DNA of 6,878 nucleotides from Desulfoprunum sp. (GTDB lineage Bacteria; Desulfobacterota; Desulfobulbia; Desulfobulbales; Desulfocapsaceae): positions 1 to 6,878 of the forward strand of contig JAUYSF010000174.1 in assembly GCA_030696435.1 (NCBI GenBank), read 5' to 3'. The notes below the pieces were generated by a model, which saw only the letters and a program-made list of their open reading frames with translations, did not search any database and was not told where the DNA came from. The position numbers were made by a program, and so were the translations under genes. Position 1 is the stretch's first letter. Every line of letters begins with the position of its first letter. Below, piece after piece: positions 1 through 5,618 of this stretch.

Positions 1-23
1 AATCGGTATTTGATCTTGGGCAT
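1..23 (-). CDS. Start of an unidentified leftward gene (partial, cut by the window edge)
   Basis: Only seven codons are visible (MPKIKYR), beginning at an ATG at 23-21, so no family can be assigned. The call rests on its signals. A GGAG ribosome binding site (33-30 on the minus strand) sits six bases before the ATG, and a good sigma-70 promoter lies immediately upstream with the right spacing for a short leader. The redoxin gene ends 62 bases upstream on the same strand. This gene could be co-expressed with it as well as transcribed from its own promoter. The plus strand is also open here for about 25 codons up to a TGA at 76-78, but nothing recognisable is encoded in that frame. Confidence 0.45.
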
Positions 24-48
24 AGTCGGCTCCGTTTTTGCTGACTAT
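22..48. repeat. Inverted repeat spanning the -10 element and the start codon
   Basis: ATAGTCGGC (22-30) is an imperfect inverted copy of GCTGACTAT (40-48), with eight of nine positions complementary and nine bases between the arms. One arm overlaps the -10 box and the other overlaps the ATG of the left-edge gene. Most of one arm lies upstream of the expected transcription start, so an RNA hairpin is less likely than a protein-binding operator. It could also be chance. Confidence 0.3.
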
Positions 49-72
49 ACCAGATTTGTACTAACATTTCAA
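44..72 (-). promoter_or_regulatory. Sigma-70 promoter for the left-edge gene
   Basis: On the minus strand there is TTGAAA (72-67), a 17-base spacer, and TATAGT (49-44) preceded by TG-G, an extended -10. Each hexamer matches consensus at five of six positions. Transcription would start near position 37 and give a leader of about 14 bases carrying the GGAG site and the ATG at 23. Confidence 0.6.
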
Positions 73-85
73 GCGTGACATGACA

Positions 86-340
86 CTAGGGCAGGCAGCC
101 GTTCTTTCGGAGGAATTCGCTGATTGTGCTTCTAGTCAAAAAGATACCACTCAGGACCTGATCTCCGACTTTGATGGCCGGAATCATCGATATTCCTTCT
201 TTGCAGGCCTGCAGCGGAGAGAAGAATATCTCACGCACTTCAATGGGCATTTCGGGCCTGTCGCTGGTCAGTTCAAGGAGGATTTTTTTTGCGAGAAAAC
301 ACCGGGGGCAGAGCTTAGTTCGGTAGAGGATGATGTTCAT
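86..340 (-). CDS. Small glutaredoxin/thioredoxin-fold protein with a CPRC motif
   Basis: This 84-residue protein has the layout of a glutaredoxin-like thiol-disulfide protein: a first beta strand (NIILY), the redox motif C11-P-R-C14 at the start of helix 1, the segment SMIPAIKVGD with the expected cis-proline (Pro54), and a final LSG-turn-helix. The length fits a minimal one-domain glutaredoxin of cytosolic type; no signal peptide is present. Two further cysteines occur at 46 and 82. The frame can be extended to a TTG at 454, but that codon overlaps a promoter -10 box and the extra 38 residues look unlike the fold, so the ATG at 340 is preferred, although it lacks a clear Shine-Dalgarno sequence. 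The natural reductase and substrates cannot be read from the sequence. Fold confidence is good; exact subfamily is unknown. Confidence 0.75.
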   Translation of the reverse strand: MNIILYRTKLCPRCFLAKKILLELTSDRPEMPIEVREIFFSPLQACKEGISMIPAIKVGDQVLSGIFLTRSTISEFLRKNGCLP

Positions 341-452
341 AATTGTCTTGTAAATATGGGTTATGGTCCCTATACTCGGTAGGCAAACTGGTTTAACAAA
401 GATGCCCTCGCGGGGTTCTTGAAAATAATGTCCTGCCTTGTGAAACTCGTAC

Positions 453-480
453 AATATACCAGACGGTGAGTATGTCGCAA
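453..480 (-). promoter_or_regulatory. Sigma-70 extended -10 promoter for the redoxin gene
   Basis: On the minus strand there is TTGCGA (480-475), a 16-base spacer, and TATATT (458-453) preceded by TG-G. The -10 hexamer matches five of six consensus bases and the -35 four of six. The leader to the ATG at 340 would be about 105 bases. The 9-base core TCTGGTATA is identical to that of the promoter at 44-72. Confidence 0.5.
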
Positions 481-503
481 CTCAAGTCTGTTTTCTTCTT
501 GAG
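481..503. repeat. Inverted repeat CTCAAG-N11-CTTGAG, possible operator
   Basis: There are two perfect 6-base arms (481-486 and 498-503). The first directly abuts the -35 box of the leftward promoter, and the pair lies 15 to 37 bases upstream of the rightward -10 candidate. Placement fits a regulator site controlling both directions. The arms are short enough to occur by chance, and no regulator gene is in the window. Confidence 0.3.
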
Positions 504-517
504 CGATCTGACCGCGG

Positions 518-523
518 TATATT
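518..523 (+). promoter_or_regulatory. Candidate -10 box for the acyl-CoA synthetase operon
   Basis: TATATT matches five of six -10 consensus bases, but no good -35 box is found at 16 to 18 bases upstream (the sequence there is CT-rich: TTCTTG or CTTCTT). If used, it would give a leader of about 127 bases and would probably need an activator, which fits the inverted repeat just upstream. Confidence 0.3.
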
Positions 524-656
524 GAGCTGTTTTGGATGGCAGAAAAGGCTGCCGCCGCCAGGATGTACCTGCATCACTCTCTTTAGATTGATCGCTGCCC
601 ATAATCTCTTGCAGAATGCCGGATTTCCCTTTCTCAAACCTTAATCTGGTCACCCC

Positions 657-2795
657 ATGAGCCCTTCAGACACCTTGCCGAATAGCCATAATACCTTGGA
701 AAAACTTTTCAATCCGGATTCAGTCGCTGTCATTGGCGCTTCGCGCCATCCGGGCAAGGTTGGTCACGATATCCTTGTCAACCTCATCCACGATGGCTTC
801 GCCGGCGCCCTCATCCCTGTTAACCCCGCCACGGAAACATTGCTGGGACTGCCATGTTTTCCAACCCTTGCGGCTTATGGCAAGGAGGTTGATCTGGCTA
901 TCATTGTCGTGCCGCAGCCCCTGGTCATGGCAGCGCTGCAGGATGCCGTCAAGGCCAGGATTCGCGCCGCCATCGTCATCACGTCTGGTTTCAGGGAGAT
1001 TGGCGCTGAAGGTCTCGGTTATGAACGGGAACTCGTCGAGCTCTGTGCCCGGCATGGAGTGCGCCTTTTGGGACCGAACTGTCTTGGCATCATTAATACC
1101 GAGAGTCGGCTGAACGCCTCGTTCGCCCCGCATATGCCGATTTCCGGCGGTATCTCGATTTTCTCCCAGTCCGGAGCGATCTGCACGGCCATGCTCGATC
1201 TCGCAACCAGTAAACACCTCGGATTGGCCAAACTCGCCAGTGTTGGCAACAAGGCGGACATCTCCGAAGTTGATTTGCTGACCTACTTTGCGCGCGACGA
1301 GCAGACCACAATTATCCTTGGTTATCTGGAGGATATCAGCACCGGCGACAAATTTGTCAAGGCCGCCGAAGAGGCCGCCACCAATAAGCCTGTGATCATC
1401 CTCAAGGCCGGTACGACCGCAGCTGGATTGCGGGCCGCCGCCTCCCATACCGGGGTTCTAGCCGGGGCCGACACCGCCTATGCCGCCGCCTTTACCCGTT
1501 CAGGGGTGGTGCGGGCCGACACCTTTGAGGCCCTTTTTGACTATGCCTCAGCCCTGGCCTTGCAACCCCTGCCGACGGGCGATCGGGTGTTGATCATCAC
1601 CAATGCCGGTGGGCCCGGGACCATAGCTGCCGATGCCGTAGAGAGGGCCGGTATGCGCGTGGCTCCGTTGAATACCCGGACATCGGTGCTGCTCAGGGAA
1701 CATCTGCCCCGAACCGCCTCGGTGGAAAATCCCATCGATGTCCTCGGCGATGCCGATCCCGAGCGCTATGTGGCCGCACTCGAGAGTGCCCAGAACGATC
1801 CGTCGGTCGATGCCATCTTGGTGATCCTCACTCCCCAGGTCATGACCAGGCCGGCGGAAACGGCCCTGGCGATTGCCAGTCATCTTGACGGCTCCAAGCC
1901 TGTCGTGGCCTCATTCATGGGCGGTGCAGATGTCATGCCGGGCAGACGGCAGTTGGCGGCGGTCGGCCTGCCGGATTATGATTCACCCGAGCGGGCGGTG
2001 GCGGCCTTAAAGGCCATGTACGAGTATGCCTCCTGGAAAAAACGGCCACCACGGATGGTCACCCGGTTCCGGGTCAACAAACGGCGGGTCGAACGGATCA
2101 TCACCCGGCGGCAGCGTACCGGTCGGCTCAATCTCGACGAGGTCAAAGGCAAGGCCGTCCTCAATGCCTATGGCTTCAGGATTCCGAAAGGGTCTCTGGC
2201 GGCAAGTTCCGAGGAGGCGGTGGAGATCGCCGAGCGGATAGGCTTTCCCGTTGCCATGAAAATCGTTTCACCGGACATCATCCGCAAGAGTGATCTGGGC
2301 GGCGTGCAGCTCAACGTTTCCGATGCCGAAATGGTCGAGGATATGTATGACCTGATGATGCTGAAGATCAGAAAGAAGGTCCCGGAGGCGACAATTGATG
2401 GTATCTATATCGAGCAGATGGTCAGTAAGGGGTTGGAGGTCATTATAGGTATGAACCGGGACCCGCAGTTCGGTCCGATGCTGATGTTCGGTCTGGGCGG
2501 CATCTTTGTTGAGGTGATGAAGGACGTCACCTTCCATCTCGCCCCGATCACCGAGACCGAGGCCATCCAGATGCTCAAATCGACTAAATCCTATGCCATG
2601 CTCGAAGGCAGGCGGGGCCAGCACGGGGTCGATATTGGGGCGATTGCTTCGGGACTGCAGCGCATCAGCCAGTTGACCACGGATTTTCCGCAGATCCTCG
2701 AACTCGATATCAATCCCTTTATCGTCGGAGATATCGGGACCGATCCGGTTGTGGCCGATGTCCATATGACCTTGGCGGCCGTGCAGAAAGCCTAA
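657..2795 (+). CDS. ADP-forming acyl-CoA synthetase (acetate--CoA ligase family), fused alpha-beta, with Arg at the second phospho-His site
   Basis: This family catalyses acyl-CoA + ADP + Pi to acid + CoA + ATP in the cytosol, through phosphorylated histidines. The 712 residues show a CoA-binding Rossmann domain (about 18-150: SVAVIGAS, PVNP, LLGPNCLG), two succinyl-CoA-ligase-like domains (about 160-450: SIFSQSGA, SHTGVLAG, TNAGGPG) and an ATP-grasp domain (about 490-710: PVAMKIVSPD, KSDLGGV, DPQFGP, FGLGGIFVE, LDINP). Length is normal for a fused form. His264 (SHTG) is the first phospho-site and Glu225 precedes it by the expected 39 residues. In the ATP-grasp half the usual HKSD histidine is Arg543 (codon CGC, 2283-2285), while Asp684 (LDINP) is kept. 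ATP formation may thus be impaired or altered. The ATG at 657 follows an in-frame TAA at 642 and has no clear Shine-Dalgarno sequence. It is the first gene of a probable three-gene operon; substrate is unknown, acetate or another short acid being likely. Confidence 0.88.
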   Translation: MSPSDTLPNSHNTLEKLFNPDSVAVIGASRHPGKVGHDILVNLIHDGFAGALIPVNPATETLLGLPCFPTLAAYGKEVDLAIIVVPQPLVMAALQDAVKARIRAAIVITSGFREIGAEGLGYERELVELCARHGVRLLGPNCLGIINTESRLNASFAPHMPISGGISIFSQSGAICTAMLDLATSKHLGLAKLASVGNKADISEVDLLTYFARDEQTTIILGYLEDISTGDKFVKAAEEAATNKPVIILKAGTTAAGLRAAASHTGVLAGADTAYAAAFTRSGVVRADTFEALFDYASALALQPLPTGDRVLIITNAGGPGTIAADAVERAGMRVAPLNTRTSVLLREHLPRTASVENPIDVLGDADPERYVAALESAQNDPSVDAILVILTPQVMTRPAETALAIASHLDGSKPVVASFMGGADVMPGRRQLAAVGLPDYDSPERAVAALKAMYEYASWKKRPPRMVTRFRVNKRRVERIITRRQRTGRLNLDEVKGKAVLNAYGFRIPKGSLAASSEEAVEIAERIGFPVAMKIVSPDIIRKSDLGGVQLNVSDAEMVEDMYDLMMLKIRKKVPEATIDGIYIEQMVSKGLEVIIGMNRDPQFGPMLMFGLGGIFVEVMKDVTFHLAPITETEAIQMLKSTKSYAMLEGRRGQHGVDIGAIASGLQRISQLTTDFPQILELDINPFIVGDIGTDPVVADVHMTLAAVQKA

Positions 2796-2803
2796 TACTT
2801 GAC

Positions 2804-2809
2804 GGGTGG
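2804..2809 (+). promoter_or_regulatory. Ribosome binding site that decides the CoA-transferase start
   Basis: GGGTGG ends four bases before the ATG at 2814. The alternative TTG at 2799 lies upstream of this site and has no purine-rich stretch before it, so the ATG is preferred. Confidence 0.5.
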
Positions 2810-2813
2810 TTCG

Positions 2814-4691
2814 ATGGAATACGATGAGAACTGGCAGATAAAATATAAGGACATGATCCAGACCCCGAAAATGGCCCTGACCAGTGTCAAGTCAGGGCAC
2901 CGGGTCTTTCTCGGCACCGGTTGCGGCGAACCGACGGTGCTGGTGGAGGCCTTGGTCAAGAGTGCCGCCAATCTCGCCGATGTTGAGATTATCCAGCTAT
3001 TGACCAAGGGCGATGCCCCCTATATCGATAAAAAATATGCCGAGTCCTTCAAGGTCAACTCCTTTTTTATCAGTCACAATGTCAGGGAGGTCTTTCAGGA
3101 GGGCCGCGGCGATTATACCCCGATCCTGATGTCGGATATCCCACGGCTGTTCGATTCAGGGCAACTGCCACTTGATGTGGCCCTCATCCAGGTCACCCCG
3201 CCGGACGCCCGTGGCAAGATGAGTCTCGGGATCTCGGTGGATATTGTCAAGAGTGCCGCTGAAAATGCCTCGCTCGTCATCGCACAGGTCAACCCGCAGA
3301 TGCCTTGGAACCGAGGTGACAGCCTCTTCGTTATCTATGACCTCGACATCCTGGTGCCGGCCGATGTGCCGCTACTGGGGCATGATACCCGCTCGCTCAA
3401 CGATGTGAGCCGCAAGATCGCCCAGCTGGCCGCGGCGCTCGTACCCGATGGGGCGACGGTGGAGTTCGGCCTGGGGCGGGTCCCCGGATTTGGTCGGATT
3501 CCCCAGGCCGTCATCCCTTATCTCAAGGAAAAACGCGATCTAGGAATTCACAGCGAACTCATAACCGATGAGATCATCGAGCTTGTCGAGTCCGGGGCGG
3601 TCACCGGCGCCAAGAAGTCCACCGACCGCGGCAAGATCGTGGCGAGTTTCTGCATGGGCTCAAAAAAACTCTACGACTACGTCAACGACAACCCTCTCTT
3701 CTCCTTCCGACCAACCCAGTATGTCAATGATTCGAACGTGATAGGCCAACAGAACCGCATGGTCACCTTCAACATGGCTCTTGAGATCGATCTCACAGGC
3801 CAGGTCTGCAGTGATTCGGAAGAGGGGGCGTTTTATTCGGGTATCGGTGGCCAGGTCGACTTCAACCGCGGAGCGGCCCTCTCCAAGGGAGGGCGGCCAA
3901 TTCTCTTAATGCCGTCCACCACCGAGGAGGGCAAGTCCCGGATAGTTTCCAGATTAAGCCCCGGTTCGGGGGTGGTGATCAGTCGCGGCACCGTGCACTA
4001 CGTCGTCACTGAAAACGGTGTGGCCTATCTGCACGGCAAATCGGTGCAGGACCGGACCCTGGCCCTTATCTCGATAGCCCATCCCGATCACCGGGAGGAT
4101 CTTTTGCGGGAGGCCATCAAGGCCAAGTATATTCGTCAGGAATTTGCCGAAGTGGAGGGCAAGTTTATCGTGGCCCGCCAGGATCACATGAAAACCACCT
4201 ATCTCTTGAAAAACGGTACCCAGGTCCTGTTCCGGCCGGTGCATCCCACCGACGAACCGCGCATGCGCGACCTGCTCTACGATCTGTCCATGGAGACGGT
4301 CTACTATCGTTTTATGAGCCATAATCAGCGCTTTGGTCAGCGCCAGATCCAGAATTTTGTCTATGTCGATCATCGTAAGGATGTGGCCATTGTCGGCACC
4401 CTGCCGGCGGCCCATGGCGACGAGATCATTGTCGTTGGCCGCTATTTTCTCGATGAACGCAGCAATCGAGCCGAGGTGGCCTTTGTAATCCGAGATGAGT
4501 GGCAGAATCTCGGAGTCGGCACCTTTCTCTTTCGGCATCTGCAGAATATTGCCAAGGCCAGCGGTATCTCAGGTTTTACGGCCGAGGTATTGTTGAACAA
4601 CAAGCGGATGCAGGCCATCTTCAATCACTCGGGCCTCAAGGTGCAGAGCATTATCGAAGAGGACGTCTACAGTTATAGTATGGATTTTTAA
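2814..4691 (+). CDS. Bifunctional acetyl-CoA hydrolase/CoA-transferase with C-terminal Pat-like GNAT acetyltransferase domain
   Basis: The 625 residues fuse two activities. Residues 1-435 are a class I CoA-transferase of the acetyl-CoA hydrolase/4-hydroxybutyrate CoA-transferase family: an N-terminal domain, then GIHSE with the probable catalytic Glu248 that forms the glutamyl-CoA thioester, then GGQVDFNRGA, the ST..EGKSRIV block, VVTENGVA and IAHPDHREDL. Residues 465-625 are a GNAT domain resembling that of the protein lysine acetyltransferase Pat/PatZ: LKNG, LFRP, DEP, YYRFMS, AEVAFVI with candidate catalytic Glu554, and Q564-N-L-G-V-G for acetyl-CoA binding. Both active sites look intact. 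The frame opens at a TTG at 2799, but the ATG at 2814 is chosen because GGGTGG (2804-2809) is well placed before it. It lies 18 bases after the synthetase gene, implying co-transcription. CoA-transferase substrates and acetylation targets cannot be read from sequence. Confidence 0.88.
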   Translation: MEYDENWQIKYKDMIQTPKMALTSVKSGHRVFLGTGCGEPTVLVEALVKSAANLADVEIIQLLTKGDAPYIDKKYAESFKVNSFFISHNVREVFQEGRGDYTPILMSDIPRLFDSGQLPLDVALIQVTPPDARGKMSLGISVDIVKSAAENASLVIAQVNPQMPWNRGDSLFVIYDLDILVPADVPLLGHDTRSLNDVSRKIAQLAAALVPDGATVEFGLGRVPGFGRIPQAVIPYLKEKRDLGIHSELITDEIIELVESGAVTGAKKSTDRGKIVASFCMGSKKLYDYVNDNPLFSFRPTQYVNDSNVIGQQNRMVTFNMALEIDLTGQVCSDSEEGAFYSGIGGQVDFNRGAALSKGGRPILLMPSTTEEGKSRIVSRLSPGSGVVISRGTVHYVVTENGVAYLHGKSVQDRTLALISIAHPDHREDLLREAIKAKYIRQEFAEVEGKFIVARQDHMKTTYLLKNGTQVLFRPVHPTDEPRMRDLLYDLSMETVYYRFMSHNQRFGQRQIQNFVYVDHRKDVAIVGTLPAAHGDEIIVVGRYFLDERSNRAEVAFVIRDEWQNLGVGTFLFRHLQNIAKASGISGFTAEVLLNNKRMQAIFNHSGLKVQSIIEEDVYSYSMDF

Positions 4692-5371
4692 TGTCGGGAA
4701 ATATTCAGAATACCTGCCTGCGCTGTGGCACCTGCTGCATCCAGGGCGGCCCCGCCCTGCACCGTCAGGATCTCAATCTGGTGAGGAGTGACAGGATTAC
4801 CCTGAGCAAGCTTATAACCGTCAGAAAGGGCGAGCTGGCTCATAATCCGAAGACTGGCAGGGTGCAGGCAGTCCGGGCTGAATTGGTGAAGATTAGCGGT
4901 ACGGGGCAGGACTGGCGCTGCGGTTACTACGATGAGGTTCATAAGGGTTGCGGTATTTATGGCCACCGACCGCAGGCTTGCGAGGTGCTCAAATGCTGGG
5001 ATACCGAGGAAATCCTCGGTCTTGTTGAGCAGGACCTGCTCTCTCGCTTGGATATTTTAGAGGCGGACAACCCGATAGTACCTTTACTCATTGAACATGA
5101 AAGGATCTGCCCCTGTCCCGACCTTGAGGGGATAGCCGGCGGTTTGGCTGATCTTTCCGCAGCCATGAAGACCGAGATGGAGGCCCTGGTCGGTCGGGAT
5201 CTGCGATTCCGGACCAAGGTTATTCGGGAACACGGATTGCAGCTCGCCGAGGAGCTTTTCTACTTCGGTAGGCCATTGTTTCAACTTCTGCAACAGTTGG
5301 GAATCAGGATTTCTGAAACTCCCGCAGGGATTGCCCTGCACTGGCCAACAAGAAAAGATGGCGGGACCTGA
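4691..5371 (+). CDS. CxxCxxCC (YkgJ/UPF0153-type) metal-binding protein
   Basis: The 226-residue protein opens with C9-x2-C12-x2-C15-C16 and follows with C77, C87 (CGIY), R93-P94 and C97-x4-C102. This is the cysteine pattern of the zinc/iron-chelating CxxCxxCC family, predicted to hold a metal ion or iron-sulfur cluster; the function of the family is largely unknown. A second pair, C140-P-C142, follows. The C-terminal half (about 105-205) is mostly helical in appearance and less conserved. There is no signal peptide or membrane segment, so it is probably cytosolic. Its ATG shares one base with the preceding stop (TAATG), and no separate Shine-Dalgarno is seen, so translation is probably coupled to the CoA-transferase/GNAT gene. 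It could assist or be modified by the upstream enzymes, but this is inference from position only. Confidence 0.8.
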   Translation: MSGNIQNTCLRCGTCCIQGGPALHRQDLNLVRSDRITLSKLITVRKGELAHNPKTGRVQAVRAELVKISGTGQDWRCGYYDEVHKGCGIYGHRPQACEVLKCWDTEEILGLVEQDLLSRLDILEADNPIVPLLIEHERICPCPDLEGIAGGLADLSAAMKTEMEALVGRDLRFRTKVIREHGLQLAEELFYFGRPLFQLLQQLGIRISETPAGIALHWPTRKDGGT

Positions 5372-5419
5372 TTACTGCATTGCGCCAATATCAGTTGGGA
5401 ATACGAAGATCAGTGGTCT

Positions 5420-5459
5420 AAAAATAAAAAAAGCCACTTAGAAAGTACTCTAAGTGGCT
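5420..5459 (-). terminator. Rho-independent terminator of the tRNA-Glu gene
   Basis: There is a perfect 11-bp stem (5459-5449 with 5442-5432) and a 6-base loop, followed on the minus strand by six T, one A and five T (5431-5420). It begins nine bases after the CCA end of the tRNA. In the plus direction only a short T run follows, so termination of the rightward operon here would be weaker. Confidence 0.85.
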
Positions 5460-5468
5460 GAATTCGTT

Positions 5469-5543
5469 TGGTGACCCCAACCGGAATCGAACCGGTGTTT
5501 TCGGCGTGAGAGGCCAACGTCCTGACCGCTAGACGATGGGGCC
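5469..5543 (-). tRNA. tRNA-Glu (anticodon CTC)
   Basis: A complete 75-base cloverleaf with encoded CCA can be drawn. The acceptor stem is GGCCCCA/TGGGGTC with one G-T wobble, the D arm contains TCTAGCGGTCAGGA, the anticodon stem is TTGGC/GCCGA around the loop CTCTCAC, and the T arm is ACCGG-TTCGATT-CCGGT. The anticodon CTC (5510-5508) reads GAG. The overall sequence closely resembles bacterial glutamate tRNAs. It has its own upstream promoter and a downstream terminator, so it is probably an independent single-gene transcript. No integrase or duplicated tRNA end is present to suggest use as an attachment site. Confidence 0.93.
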
Positions 5544-5556
5544 AAAGTGTGGAAAC

Positions 5557-5585
5557 TTATTACCTGACTGCCGGGGCCTTGTCAA
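5557..5585 (-). promoter_or_regulatory. Promoter of the tRNA-Glu gene
   Basis: On the minus strand there is a perfect TTGACA (5585-5580), followed after 15 bases by GGTAAT (5564-5559), or after 17 bases by TAATAA (5562-5557). The -10 is imperfect in either register. Initiation near 5550 would give a leader of only a few bases before the mature tRNA 5' end at 5543. Confidence 0.55.
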
Positions 5586-5618
5586 GAATTTGTTCTTTGA
5601 GGCGCTCATTTAGTTCAT

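Larger units (their letters stand above)
341..656. other. Divergent intergenic region between the redoxin gene and the acyl-CoA synthetase operon
   Basis: These 316 bases separate two divergently transcribed genes and contain no convincing gene. They hold a leftward promoter at 453-480, a weaker rightward -10 candidate at 518-523 and an inverted repeat at 481-503, each listed separately. A small 5-bp hairpin (GGCAG/CTGCC, 538-553) is also present. An 86-codon minus-strand frame (393-653) crosses the promoter and resembles nothing I know, so I do not call it. Confidence 0.6.

Noticed and set aside
19..51. Hairpin as a terminator for the redoxin gene
   Set aside because: No T tract follows on either strand, and the sequence is better explained as a promoter and start region of the left-edge gene.
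80..382. 100-codon plus-strand frame opposite the redoxin gene
   Set aside because: It is antisense to a protein with a clear CPRC and cis-proline thioredoxin fold, and its own translation resembles no family.
537..552. Sigma-54-like site TGGCAG...CTGC upstream of the operon
   Set aside because: The GG and GC elements are 11 bases apart rather than the required 10, and the -12 side lacks TTGC.
393..653. 86-codon minus-strand frame (GTG start) in the intergenic region
   Set aside because: It runs through the leftward promoter, has no recognisable fold or convincing ribosome binding site, and is rich in Arg, Lys and Ser as expected of a random frame.
720..1448. 242-codon minus-strand frame inside the acyl-CoA synthetase gene
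   Set aside because: It is a shadow of a highly conserved gene on the plus strand; the frame is open because of GC-rich codon use.
3954..4538. 194-codon minus-strand frame inside the CoA-transferase/GNAT gene
   Set aside because: It lies opposite conserved motifs of both domains, has no start signals, and shows no known family.
5432..5459. Hairpin as the main terminator of the rightward operon
   Set aside because: The T tract lies on the minus-strand side only; in the plus direction the stem is followed by GAATTCGTTT, a poor terminator tail.
5469..5543. tRNA-Glu as an integration site of a mobile element
   Set aside because: No integrase, no repeated tRNA end and no foreign-looking genes are found on either side; malQ and the operon look like ordinary chromosome.
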